This document shows, one piece after another, positions 1 to 7,339 of a DNA stretch of 13,928 bases. Source of the stretch: Bacteroidales bacterium (GTDB lineage: Bacteria > Bacteroidota > Bacteroidia > Bacteroidales > P3); NCBI GenBank assembly GCA_031286005.1, contig JAITVC010000142.1, positions 1 through 13,928 of the forward strand, written 5' to 3'. The translations under genes were made by a program, and so were the position numbers. Under the pieces are notes generated by a model, which had not been told where the DNA came from, ran no database searches, and worked only from the letters and a program-made list of their open reading frames with translations. Positions within the stretch are counted from its first letter, which is position 1. Each line of letters starts with the position of its first letter.

Positions 1-1
1 C

Positions 2-937
2 GAACTGAATGCCGTATTGAAAGGAACGTATCCTCACGATACCATATTCGACGAGGAACTTGTCAAAGTACTTTTGTACAACTATTATCTGCCGTTGTGG
101 GAAAAAACCAATTACTCCAAATTAATGAAAGATGTTTATCTCATTAATAAAAATTTGCCGAACAGAGATAAAATTAGTGTCACTCCAACCGACGTTGTCT
201 TTTCGTGGCGACAAGCACAAACCATGACCAGAGAGGAATTTAAAGCAAGTTTTCGCAAAATGTGGGATGAAAAAGATTTACTGATGGGCAACAATGCCAT
301 CAACGAATTGTATCAAATTTTCGATGGAAAAGGTTCACGAAAAAAGGCGTTGGTTATCTATAATGCACCTCACTCGTGCCGATATTTTGAAACCGCAGGT
401 CCGGGATATAGAGCCAAAGAGCGATTTTTTGCTTACCAAATCATTGCCGACCGGTTTCCGGACAGAGTGGCTAATGTTATGCTGAATTGGACGGCTGGTT
501 ACGAAGATGAAGATGATGAAAATGTTCTACTGTCGAACGATGGAAAAATAGATGCTGCATTTGCGGCTTGTAACAATAAATCTATTGGATTTGATTTAGC
601 AAATTCGCCGTTTGGGGATTGTTTTTTTGACGTTTTCAGTAATGAAGGAATTGACAAAGAAAAAATGAAAGATGTTTATCACGGCTTTATTTTTTATACG
701 CCTGTCCAAGATTGGGTTTTGAGTTTTGGAGTGCCTAATTTATACAAGTTGGATTGTATAGATGAACTTGTGCGCCGAGAAGAAATATTTAACAATAAAT
801 TTATAGATAAAGATAAGTTGGATGAACATAAAAAATGGGCAGTTCGATATTACACAAAGATTAGGACGTTCCCGGTAACAATGACCGGAAGCAAAACACG
901 TATTCACGAACAAATAGAGCGGTATTATAGGCCGTGA
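2..937 (+). CDS. Conserved-looking hypothetical protein, 3' part of a gene cut by the window edge
   Basis: The frame is open from the first complete codon (position 2) to the TGA at 935-937. No ATG lies near the edge; the first possible start is a TTG at 17, which has no visible ribosome site. I therefore read this as the C-terminal 311 or so residues of a longer protein. No family can be named with confidence. Counting from the TTG, the most structured stretch is around residues 85-165: a helix ending in DGKGSRKKALVIYNAPHSCR, where a hydrophobic strand is followed by an Asn-Ala-Pro-His turn, then a second strand (RVANVMLNW) and a block ending IGFDLANSPFGD. This faintly resembles the helix, strand and His order of TraB/ChaN/erythromycin-esterase-like folds, but that is only an inference. 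There is no signal peptide or membrane segment in the visible part. It converges on the permease gene at 1141-2253, with a tandem repeat array between the two stop codons. Confidence 0.75.
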   Translation, partial: ELNAVLKGTYPHDTIFDEELVKVLLYNYYLPLWEKTNYSKLMKDVYLINKNLPNRDKISVTPTDVVFSWRQAQTMTREEFKASFRKMWDEKDLLMGNNAINELYQIFDGKGSRKKALVIYNAPHSCRYFETAGPGYRAKERFFAYQIIADRFPDRVANVMLNWTAGYEDEDDENVLLSNDGKIDAAFAACNNKSIGFDLANSPFGDCFFDVFSNEGIDKEKMKDVYHGFIFYTPVQDWVLSFGVPNLYKLDCIDELVRREEIFNNKFIDKDKLDEHKKWAVRYYTKIRTFPVTMTGSKTRIHEQIERYYRP

Positions 938-967
938 AAGACAGATTTTCTTTGTTCCGAAGTTGCT

Positions 968-1130
968 GAATCTATTAAAAAGGGTATTTTCATAGATTCA
1001 CAAGCTGCGGAATCTATAAAAATAGGGTAGTTCATAGATTCAGAAACGGCGGAATCTATTAAAAAGGGTGTTTTCATAGATTCACAAGTGGCGGAATCTA
1101 TCAAAATGGGGATTTTCATAGATTCAGAAA
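968..1130. repeat. Tandem array 1: four 42-bp units of alternating inverted repeats
   Basis: Units begin at 968, 1010, 1052 and 1094, all exactly 42 bp apart; the last decays after about 1130, and a worn partial unit may precede 968. Each unit carries GAATCTAT and, 24 bp further on, its reverse complement ATAGATTC. Inside these arms, AAAA and TTTT in copy 1 can extend the stem. Because the arms alternate, each ATAGATTC can also pair with the GAATCTAT of the next unit across a 10-nt spacer. Dyad centres fall near 983.5, 1004.5, 1025.5 and so on, every 21 bp. Copies differ mainly in the loops and spacers, while the eight-base arms are unchanged. The array fills the gap between two converging stop codons (937 and 1141). 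It is not a CRISPR array, because there are no unique spacers. Confidence 0.9.
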
Positions 1131-1140
1131 GTTTTGGAAA

Positions 1141-2253
1141 CTACATCCGTTGTGTGAGTTTATTTACAAACTTCGATTGTTTGAAGAACTCTTTGGCGAT
1201 AATCCGCCCAAGCGTGTACACGGGGATGGCGAAAATCATTCCGGCCACACCGGCCACAGTGCCTGCCATCATAATCACGATGAAAATTTCCAACGGATGG
1301 GCTTTGACGGATTTGGAATACACAACGGGTTGAATTACGAAATTGTCAAACAGGTTGCACACCGAGAAGGCCGCCAAAACTTTTATCACTACCCAAATCG
1401 AATCGGGCGAAAAGCCTCCGGAAAGAGCAGCGGTGTAGGCCAAAACAGAGGCTAAGGTTGCACCAATAACCGGCCCTAAATACGGAATGATATTGAGCAA
1501 GCCGCCCAAGAAGCCTAATAATAGGGCGTTTTTTACACCCAAAAGCCATAGCGACGCTGAAATCAAAATCATCATCGAAACGATTTCTATGAGCAAGCCC
1601 ACGAAATAGCGGGTGAGCATCTTTTGCGAATTGTGGATGATGCCGTCAACCTGTTTTTCGTAGCGTTCGGGCACAAGTATCAGCATCATTTCATAAAACA
1701 ACGATTGGTCTTTTAAAAAGAAAAAGGCTACAAACATAATCGAAAATGCACCAATAAACAAACTCGACAACACAGACAAAATATTGGTAAAAACCACTTC
1801 AAAATGAATTGAGCCGATGAGTTTCTGAAGGCCGTCGGTCATGGCGCTTTCGAGGCTTTGCGACTCGGACATCAAGCCGTATGTCCACAAATAATCCTGC
1901 ACTTGTGTGAAGGCAATGGATAAATCTTGACTGAGTTTTGAGAAATCAATTTGATAAAAGGCGTTGATTTGCGATGAAATCAGCGGAATGACTAACCATA
2001 CAAAACCACCGAAACCGCAGGCAAACACGAATAGCGTAATCACGCAACTCCATGTGTTGGGAATGCGCAATTTGGTTTCCAAAAAATGCACCACCGGTTT
2101 ACCGATCATCGAAATGATGAAAGCCACGAGCAAATAAACAATGATGTTTGAAAAAAACATAAAGGCCACGCCAACCAACAAAGCCGCAGAGATTAAGAAA
2201 ATCCAGACACGGCCGTTTTTGGCAATTTTTCCGAAGGTTTTTGAGGGAGTCAT
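1141..2253 (-). CDS. AI-2E family transporter (PF01594-type membrane permease)
   Basis: This is a 370-residue polytopic inner-membrane protein with the size and layout of the AI-2E transporter (TqsA/PerM/YdiK-like) family. Two hydrophobic helices lie near residues 16-55 and a third near 69-92. A soluble stretch rich in polar residues (about 95-145) follows, and then a cluster of helices to the C-terminus. The family hallmark region is recognisable: a Gly-rich segment reading LLGFLGGLLNIIPYLGPVIG, and a later DNFVIQPVVYSKSVKAHPLEI block. Known members export autoinducer-2 or act as sodium/proton antiporters; the substrate here cannot be told from sequence. The ATG at 2251-2253 lies only 4 nt after the metF stop and has no clear Shine-Dalgarno, which suggests co-transcription and possibly coupled translation with metF. 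The gene ends in TAG beside tandem array 1. Confidence 0.9.
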   Translation of the reverse strand: MTPSKTFGKIAKNGRVWIFLISAALLVGVAFMFFSNIIVYLLVAFIISMIGKPVVHFLETKLRIPNTWSCVITLFVFACGFGGFVWLVIPLISSQINAFYQIDFSKLSQDLSIAFTQVQDYLWTYGLMSESQSLESAMTDGLQKLIGSIHFEVVFTNILSVLSSLFIGAFSIMFVAFFFLKDQSLFYEMMLILVPERYEKQVDGIIHNSQKMLTRYFVGLLIEIVSMMILISASLWLLGVKNALLLGFLGGLLNIIPYLGPVIGATLASVLAYTAALSGGFSPDSIWVVIKVLAAFSVCNLFDNFVIQPVVYSKSVKAHPLEIFIVIMMAGTVAGVAGMIFAIPVYTLGRIIAKEFFKQSKFVNKLTQRM

Positions 2254-2257
2254 GATA

Positions 2258-3211
2258 TTAATAAACGGTTTTCACAATCTCCGCAATATTCTTCGCCGTG
2301 CTTCCCAACGTGAAGAAATGCAAGGCAGGAACGCCTGCGGCTTTCAATTCTTTGCATTGCTGAATAGCCCATTCTACACCCAAATCTCGAACTTCGGCAT
2401 TGGTTTTGCATTTCTCTACTTCGCGTGCTAAGTCCGAAGGCAAATCAATGTGAAAAATCTGCGGTAAATTGTTTAGATTTGCCAACAAAGAAATGGGTTT
2501 GATGCCCGGAACAATCGGCGCTGTTATCCCGATTTTACGACAGTCTTCCACAAATTGGAAATACTTTTGATTGTCGAAAAACATCTGTGTTACGATGTAT
2601 TCCGCACCGGCGTTGATTTTACTTTTCAGATGTCGCAAATCAGTTTCCATATTTGGGGCTTCGCAATGCTTTTCGGGGTATCCGGCCGCACCGATGCAAA
2701 AATTGGTAGCGCCTGCATTCTTCAATTCCGGTGTGTAAAACTCGCCGTGGTTCATCTTGGCAATTTGTGTAACTAAAGCGTCTGCGTTGGCATGTCCATT
2801 GGGTTCCGGTGTGAATGCACGTTCGCCTTTCGTAGCATCGCCACGCAAGGCCAGCACATTCTGAATGCCCAAAAACTGCAAATCAAACAGGGCATCTTCG
2901 GTTTCTTCGGCCGAAAAACCGCCGCAAATAAGATGCGGTACAACCTCCACGCCATATTTGAATTTGATAGACGCTGCCACACCAACCGTTCCCGGACGTT
3001 TCGTTACTACTTTTTTGGTGAATGACCCGTTGCTGTTTTCTACCATCACTGTCTCTGCTCGATGTGAGGTAACGTTGATATACGATGGATTGTAGGGCAA
3101 CAAAGTTTCAATAGTCTGGCTAATATCGTCCAATGTCGAGCCCTTCATCGGAGGCACGATTTCAAATGTGAATTTGGTGTTGGGGGTGTTTAGAATGTCG
3201 ATTACTTTCAT
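2258..3211 (-). CDS. metF: 5,10-methylenetetrahydrofolate reductase
   Basis: This FAD-dependent cytosolic enzyme reduces 5,10-methylene-THF to 5-methyl-THF, the methyl donor for methionine synthase. The 317-residue length fits the bacterial single-domain TIM-barrel form. Visible family motifs are FEIVPP at residues 16-21, where Glu17 matches the catalytic acid of the FEFFPP motif; ALRGD at 121-125, with the FAD-contacting Asp; GAAGYPEKH at 174-182; TQMFFD at 208-213; PGIKP at 235-239; and HFFTLG near the C-terminus. The segment after the second strand reads VTSHRAE rather than the VTYGAGG-like form of proteobacterial MetF, which I take as a lineage variant. The start ATG at 3209-3211 has no strong Shine-Dalgarno. 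It lies 44 nt downstream of the gldD stop, in a gap largely filled by a palindrome. It is followed after 4 nt by the AI-2E permease. Confidence 0.96.
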   Translation of the reverse strand: MKVIDILNTPNTKFTFEIVPPMKGSTLDDISQTIETLLPYNPSYINVTSHRAETVMVENSNGSFTKKVVTKRPGTVGVAASIKFKYGVEVVPHLICGGFSAEETEDALFDLQFLGIQNVLALRGDATKGERAFTPEPNGHANADALVTQIAKMNHGEFYTPELKNAGATNFCIGAAGYPEKHCEAPNMETDLRHLKSKINAGAEYIVTQMFFDNQKYFQFVEDCRKIGITAPIVPGIKPISLLANLNNLPQIFHIDLPSDLAREVEKCKTNAEVRDLGVEWAIQQCKELKAAGVPALHFFTLGSTAKNIAEIVKTVY

Positions 3212-3224
3212 GATGTTTGTTTTC

Positions 3225-3249
3225 TAAGGGCGTATGCTATACGCCCCTA
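3225..3249. repeat. GTAGGGGCG-type palindrome between gldD and metF
   Basis: GGGCGTAT at 3228-3235 and ATACGCCC at 3239-3246 are perfect reverse complements around a 3-nt loop. The arms extend to TA/TA at 3225 and 3249 with one mismatch. Read on the minus strand, the outer arm is GTAGGGGCG, shared with the palindrome at 12658-12685. It occupies more than half of the 44-nt gldD-metF gap. No T-run follows on the minus strand, so it is more likely a dispersed repeat or an RNA-stabilising or attenuating hairpin than a full terminator. Confidence 0.75.
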
Positions 3250-3255
3250 CGGGTA

Positions 3256-3822
3256 TTACCGCCATTTAAATGTTTCAATAATATGATCAATATCCGCTTT
3301 CAAAAAATCAATGACGGGCGACAATGAATCGTTGTTTGGCGTATCGTTGAAATACAACGCACCACGAACGAAATGTTTGGCGCTGTCGGTGATGTAAAAC
3401 TGATAGGTTGATGCCACACTGCTGCCCGTAATATCGAAAAGCATGCCATAAATATGATGTTCGGGGTCGCTCAAATCCAATTCGCGAATGCGCGAAGCCT
3501 TACCTTGGTGCTTGTCTACAAACATTAAGGCATCGGCAATATGTTCTTTTAGATTTTTCCCATTCAAGGCTTTGTAACTCATGTTAACCGTTGCATGCAG
3601 ACTTGGGAAATTCAGGTTATACCAATATTTTTCCCCCTTGGCAGGAAATGGCACCACTTCCGAATACACCGGCATTTCGTATGTGTAAGGATAATCTCCA
3701 TCCATCACCTTATACGCTTTTTCCGGCAAATCAATACGGAAATAAGCACGTGGTTTGGGGGTGTAATTCTCAGAACAGCCTGCGAATATAAAGATTAATG
3801 CTATAAAAAAGAGTTGTTTCAT
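3256..3822 (-). CDS. gldD: Gliding motility lipoprotein GldD-like
   Basis: This 188-residue protein has a short lipoprotein signal: a hydrophobic stretch and a lipobox ending FAG-Cys16, so signal peptidase II processing is expected. The mature N-terminus reads SENYTPKPRAYFRIDLPEKA, the typical opening of GldD proteins (PKP-x-[AG]-[YM]-[FL]-R-[IL]-x-x-P). The rest is a soluble domain with the usual YWYNL, SYK and HIYGMLFDI-like strands, of normal family length. GldD is needed for gliding and is associated with the type IX secretion/gliding apparatus in Flavobacterium, but it also occurs in many non-gliding Bacteroidota. Its presence therefore marks the phylum more than it predicts motility. 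The start ATG is at 3820-3822; the gene lies 75 nt downstream of proS on the same strand. No other gld gene is in the window. Confidence 0.88.
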   Translation of the reverse strand: MKQLFFIALIFIFAGCSENYTPKPRAYFRIDLPEKAYKVMDGDYPYTYEMPVYSEVVPFPAKGEKYWYNLNFPSLHATVNMSYKALNGKNLKEHIADALMFVDKHQGKASRIRELDLSDPEHHIYGMLFDITGSSVASTYQFYITDSAKHFVRGALYFNDTPNNDSLSPVIDFLKADIDHIIETFKWR

Positions 3823-3842
3823 TGTATCAACTATTGGTCAAA

Positions 3843-3896
3843 GGTTAAGGGTTAAAGGGTGGTATTTCGTTCTCAATTTACCTTTAACCATTTACC
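3843..3896. repeat. Imperfect inverted repeat at the proS 3' end
   Basis: The arms at 3843-3858 and 3881-3896 are reverse complements over 14 of 16 positions (shared core GGTTAAAGG/CCTTTAACC), with a 22-nt loop. The structure starts two bases after the proS stop and ends before the gldD start. It could fold as a 3' hairpin that terminates or partly terminates the proS transcript, or protects its end. No clean T-run follows, so complete termination is doubtful. Confidence 0.55.
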
Positions 3897-3897
3897 A

Positions 3898-5367
3898 TTA
3901 ATATGCCTTTGCGAAGACAACCCGCCCTTTAGAAGGTTTCCCACTAAACACACACGCCCCCGCTTCTTCCACAAAATCCAAAGGAATTGCACGAATGGTT
4001 GCTTTTGTTGCGGCTTTGATGGCTTCTTCCGTTTCGCTTGTGCCGTCCCAATGTGCCAAGATAAAGCCGCCCTCGTCTACTTGCTTTTGGAAATCAGCCC
4101 AAGTGTCCACCTTAAACAGGTTGCTGTCTCTATACGTTTGAGCTTTCTTAAACAGATTGCTTTGTATATCGTCTAATAGGGCGGGGATGAGGGTTTCTAA
4201 TTCGTCGAGCTTTACAACTTGTTTTTCGAGTGTGTCTCTGCGCACCACTTCGGCCGTACCTTCTTCCAAATCGCGCGGCCCAATCGCTACTCGTACCGGC
4301 ACGCCTTTGAACTCATATTCGTTGAACTTCCAGCCCGGTTTTTGTGAATCCCGATCATCGTATTTCACAGAGATGCCTTTACTGATGAGGTTCTTCTTGA
4401 TGGCGTTTACCTTTTCGGAAATGGCGCCCAATTGTTCAAGTTGTTTGTAGATAGGTACAAATACCACTTGTATCGGCGCCAATTTCGGCGGCAACACCAA
4501 GCCGAAATCATCCGAGTGAGTCATAATCAACGCACCCATCAATCGTGTGGAAACCCCCCACGATGTAGCCCAAACATATTCTTGTGTATTGTTTTTGCTT
4601 AGGAATTTCACATCAAACGCTTTCGCAAAATTCTGACCCAAAAAGTGAGATGTGCCTGCCTGCAACGCCTTTCCGTCTTGCATGAGGGCTTCGATGCAAA
4701 ACGTTTCCAAAGCACCTGCAAACCGTTCGTTGGGCGATTTAGTGCCTTTCAACACTGGCATGGCCATAAAATCTTCTGCAAAGGTTGCGTATACTTCAAG
4801 CATTTGGCGAGCCTCGCTCATGGCTTCCTGTTCGGTTTCGTGGGCGGTGTGGCCTTCTTGCCACAAGAACTCAGCTGTGCGCAAGAACAACCGTGTGCGC
4901 ATTTCCCAGCGCACCACATTAGCCCATTGGTTGACCAAGATAGGCAAATCACGGTAGGATTGAATCCAATTGCGATAGGTATCCCAAATAATGGTTTCTG
5001 AGGTTGGGCGAACGATGAGTTCTTCTTCTAATTTGGCTGTTTCGTCTACAACCACTTTGCCTTCTTCATTATTTTTCAAACGATAATGCGTAACAACAGC
5101 ACATTCTTTGGCAAAACCTTCCACGTGCGAAGCCTCTTTGCTAAAAAAGGACTTGGGAATAAAAAGCGGGAAGTAGGCGTTTTGATGTCCGGTGTCTTTG
5201 AACATTTTATCCAACGCATCGTGCATTTTTTCCCAAATTGCATACCCATAAGGTTTGATTACCATACATCCGCGAACGGCTGAACTCTCAGCCAAATCTG
5301 CTTTGATAACTAATTCATTATACCAGTCGGAGTAATTTTCTTTTCGAGATGTAAAGTTTTTTGCCAT
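3898..5367 (-). CDS. proS: Prolyl-tRNA synthetase, eukaryote/archaeon-like short form
   Basis: This enzyme charges tRNA-Pro with proline using ATP in the cytosol. At 489 residues it is the form lacking the large editing insertion of E. coli ProRS. Class II motifs are clear: motif 1 [12 protein letters not shown] (60-71), the VRPTSETII segment (119-127), motif 2 with [20 protein letters not shown] (153-172) followed by HTAH, and motif 3 [10 protein letters not shown] (271-280). The anticodon-binding domain follows from about 298, and the chain ends in Tyr489, as usual for this form. In the C-terminal zinc-type domain, only Cys472 of the four expected cysteines seems kept; Asp441, Thr446 and Ser475 stand at the other places. 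A TATCTTTG promoter core lies about 60 nt upstream of the ATG at 5365-5367. gldD and metF follow on the same strand. Confidence 0.97.
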   Translation of the reverse strand: MAKNFTSRKENYSDWYNELVIKADLAESSAVRGCMVIKPYGYAIWEKMHDALDKMFKDTGHQNAYFPLFIPKSFFSKEASHVEGFAKECAVVTHYRLKNNEEGKVVVDETAKLEEELIVRPTSETIIWDTYRNWIQSYRDLPILVNQWANVVRWEMRTRLFLRTAEFLWQEGHTAHETEQEAMSEARQMLEVYATFAEDFMAMPVLKGTKSPNERFAGALETFCIEALMQDGKALQAGTSHFLGQNFAKAFDVKFLSKNNTQEYVWATSWGVSTRLMGALIMTHSDDFGLVLPPKLAPIQVVFVPIYKQLEQLGAISEKVNAIKKNLISKGISVKYDDRDSQKPGWKFNEYEFKGVPVRVAIGPRDLEEGTAEVVRRDTLEKQVVKLDELETLIPALLDDIQSNLFKKAQTYRDSNLFKVDTWADFQKQVDEGGFILAHWDGTSETEEAIKAATKATIRAIPLDFVEEAGACVFSGKPSKGRVVFAKAY

Positions 5368-5425
5368 AAAGATTTTGGAGTTTGCTATGTTTTGTATATC
5401 TTAAAATAAATGATTGAAAATTCTT

Positions 5426-5446
5426 TGCAAAGATACGAAAAAATTA
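5426..5446 (-). promoter_or_regulatory. Bacteroidota-type promoter core for proS
   Basis: On the minus strand this reads AATTTTTTCGTATCTTTGCA preceded by T. It contains TATCTTTG, a perfect match to the -7 consensus TAnnTTTG of Bacteroidota housekeeping promoters. It differs by one base from the cores at 9230-9250 and 12618-12638. Transcription would begin just downstream, giving a leader of about 50-55 nt before the proS ATG. A -33 TTTG is not evident. Confidence 0.65.
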
Positions 5447-5474
5447 TGAATTTTGAATTATGAATTTTGAATTG
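5442..5474. repeat. 14-bp AT-rich tandem repeat (about 2.3 copies)
   Basis: AATTATGAATTTTG occurs at 5442-5455 and 5456-5469, followed by a partial copy to 5474. It lies immediately upstream of, and slightly overlaps, the proS promoter core. It is probably a short slippage repeat, and its copy number could alter promoter context. Confidence 0.8.
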
Positions 5475-5711
5475 TTTTTGGATATAACGTGGATATACAC
5501 TGTACATAACCTGTACATACAAAATACATAACAAATAGACTACAAGTATATAACAACGTCCAATTTTCTTATTGTAAAACGTTCGTAATTTGCGAGTTGC
5601 TGGTTTGTTGTTTTGCAGGACATTCAATATTAAGCAATTAATGACACTACCCGTTCTATACCCAGGCATGCAAATGTTAAAAGGGTTAAAAACTTTAACG
5701 ATTTTCAAGTT

Positions 5712-5727
5712 TGGTATGATATTTGTA
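5712..5727 (+). promoter_or_regulatory. Candidate sigma-54 (-24/-12) promoter of the lipoprotein gene
   Basis: TGGTATGATATTTGTA matches the sigma-54 consensus TGGCACR-N4-TTGCW at most positions and with the required spacing (GG, ten bases, G). However, the -12 GC dinucleotide is GT, and the C residues of the -24 box are T. It would start transcription near 5737, leaving a leader of roughly 80 nt that contains the 5751-5764 dyad. An overlapping housekeeping -7-like GATATTTG (5718-5725) is the alternative reading. The case rests on pattern only. Confidence 0.35.
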
Positions 5728-5815
5728 TGTTTAAAAATAAAAGCGTAAATTCTACTGTAGTAGATACAAATAAACACAAGAATAATCAAACTAATAATAG
5801 AGAAAGGGTCAAGCC

Positions 5816-7339
5816 ATGAAAAATTTAATGTTATCCGTTGGACTTTTAGCGTTTCTGTTAAGCGCTTGTCAAACTTCGCAAAACGCTGTTTACGACGACC
5901 AGTATTTCACGAAAGCCGATGCTCAGCGAGAAGCTGAAGCGAACCGTGCGGCTACTCAAAAAGCATTGGAACAAGCCGAAGCACGAGCTAAACAACGTGA
6001 GGCCGAAGCCCTTAAACGTCAGCAAGAATATGAGCAATTACAGGCTCAATATGCGGCGGAACAACAAAATCAAGCCCAAGAATATGCGCAAGACGATTAT
6101 CAAGCTGTTGAAAACCAATCGCAGCAAGAATACACTTCGCAATACAATGCCGATGATTATTATGATTACGAATACACGGCACGGTTGAGACGTTTTTATA
6201 ACGATTTTTACTACCCAAGTTATTACAACGATTTTTACACCAATTCTTTTTGGTACGACCCAAATCCGTATTACTTTGGTACGAGCATTTATTTCGGCTA
6301 TAACTTTTGGTACCCGTCTTCGGGATTTGGTTTCTACTATCGCCCAAGTTGGTACTATCCGTCGTGGTCGTCGTGCTACTATTCCTACTACGGGCATCAC
6401 GGCTATGGACATCATTATGGCCGTTATAACGATTGGGGTTGGAATGATTATTACCACTACAATTACAACTATTATGACCATAATACGGTTAATTATCGCG
6501 ACTATGAATATGGCCCACGTCCACGTAGGGGAGGTTCAACCTTGGCTTCGAGCGGTTACAGTACCCGTCCTTCACGGGGAACTACCGGCTCAAATGTTGT
6601 TGGCAACACGACCACTACAACAACATCAAACCGCCGTCCTTCACGAGATTTTGTAACCAATTACGAAAGAACGGTTGCAGCCGAAAACCGTCGTCCTTCA
6701 CGAGATGGTAGTGCAGTAGCTGTGAAAACGGAATACGAAAACTCTCGCCCATCTCGCAGAAATACGATAACCGCAACACCGTCTAGTTCTTCTGACCGCA
6801 ATACCACAGAAACCTCATCACGCCCATCACGTGGCGGACAAAACTCGTCAACGTTTCAAACTCGTCCGAGTGTGAGTGGCGGTGGTGTTTATGTGCCTTC
6901 GCAAAGTTCGGGGGGTAGTGCAGTGAGCCGTCCGCAACAACAAGCCACCGGTGCAACAACCCGTCCGTCAACTGGAGCCGCAACCCGTCCGAACAGAAAT
7001 TCAAGTGGTGTGTCTAATGCACCATCAACGCCTTCGAGTAATGTTAACCGTAATGTAACCCGTCCGGTTCGCAATACAATTACCCCTCCAAGTTCGGAGC
7101 CGAAACGCTATCAACCGGCCACGCCATCATCACGTTCGAGCCAAGAATATAGCCGTCCGTCGTCGAGAAGTGGTTCGAGTTCATCATCATCGAGTTTTTC
7201 GAGACCATCATCGAGTTCGTCATCACGGTCATCTTCTGTTTCCTCATCAAGTTCGTCGTCATCTCGCTCTTCGGGAAGTTCATCATCACGGAGTTCGGGC
7301 AGTTCTTCTTCGGGAGGTGGTTCTCGTCCGCGCAGATAA
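5816..7339 (+). CDS. Low-complexity surface lipoprotein: coiled coil, Tyr-rich, Arg-Pro-Ser and Ser-rich segments
   Basis: This 507-residue predicted lipoprotein has a signal ending LLSAC, with Cys18 as the lipidated residue. Segment order is: a charged Ala/Glu/Gln/Arg coiled-coil-like helix (about 33-95); a block extremely rich in Tyr, Asp, Trp, Phe and His (about 110-232); about a dozen RPSR/RPS-type motifs in an irregular spacer (about 234-430); and an almost pure Ser/Arg tail (about 440-507). The NAVYDDQYF stretch just after the lipidated Cys resembles openings of conserved Bacteroidota proteins often loosely labelled vitellogenin-like; that match is from memory. No enzymatic domain is seen. 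It may be a structural envelope or cell-surface component, with the Arg-rich part binding acidic polymers, but this is inference. The ATG follows an AAAGGG purine-rich stretch, an unusual Shine-Dalgarno-like feature here. It lies 126 bp upstream of a same-strand FadL-like gene. Confidence 0.85.
   Translation: MKNLMLSVGLLAFLLSACQTSQNAVYDDQYFTKADAQREAEANRAATQKALEQAEARAKQREAEALKRQQEYEQLQAQYAAEQQNQAQEYAQDDYQAVENQSQQEYTSQYNADDYYDYEYTARLRRFYNDFYYPSYYNDFYTNSFWYDPNPYYFGTSIYFGYNFWYPSSGFGFYYRPSWYYPSWSSCYYSYYGHHGYGHHYGRYNDWGWNDYYHYNYNYYDHNTVNYRDYEYGPRPRRGGSTLASSGYSTRPSRGTTGSNVVGNTTTTTTSNRRPSRDFVTNYERTVAAENRRPSRDGSAVAVKTEYENSRPSRRNTITATPSSSSDRNTTETSSRPSRGGQNSSTFQTRPSVSGGGVYVPSQSSGGSAVSRPQQQATGATTRPSTGAATRPNRNSSGVSNAPSTPSSNVNRNVTRPVRNTITPPSSEPKRYQPATPSSRSSQEYSRPSSRSGSSSSSSSFSRPSSSSSSRSSSVSSSSSSSSRSSGSSSSRSSGSSSSGGGSRPRR

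Larger units (their letters stand above)
5368..5815. other. Divergent intergenic region between proS and the low-complexity lipoprotein gene
   Basis: This 448-bp AT-rich stretch separates two divergent genes. It holds the proS promoter (5426-5446), a 14-bp tandem repeat (5442-5474), a sigma-54-like promoter candidate (5712-5727) and a small dyad, TCTACTGTAGTAGA, at 5751-5764 (six-base arms, 2-nt centre). The dyad could be an operator or 5' UTR structure for the gene at 5816. Between about 5475 and 5700 I see no convincing gene or RNA. A minus-strand open frame there has lysine- and isoleucine-rich, non-protein-like composition. Confidence 0.6.

Noticed and set aside
925..1119. Minus-strand open frame encoding 14-residue repeats of the MKIPFLIDSATSES type
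   Set aside because: It is a direct translation of the 42-bp array. The other strand gives a similar peptide because the unit is self-complementary, there is no ribosome site, and one plus-strand copy has a stop.
5385..5789. 134-residue minus-strand open frame between proS and the lipoprotein gene
   Set aside because: It overlaps the proS promoter, a 14-bp repeat and the divergent promoter zone. Its composition is what AT-rich non-coding DNA gives.
6038..6481. 147-residue minus-strand frame rich in Val and Ile
   Set aside because: It is the antisense shadow of the Tyr/Asn-rich block of the lipoprotein gene.
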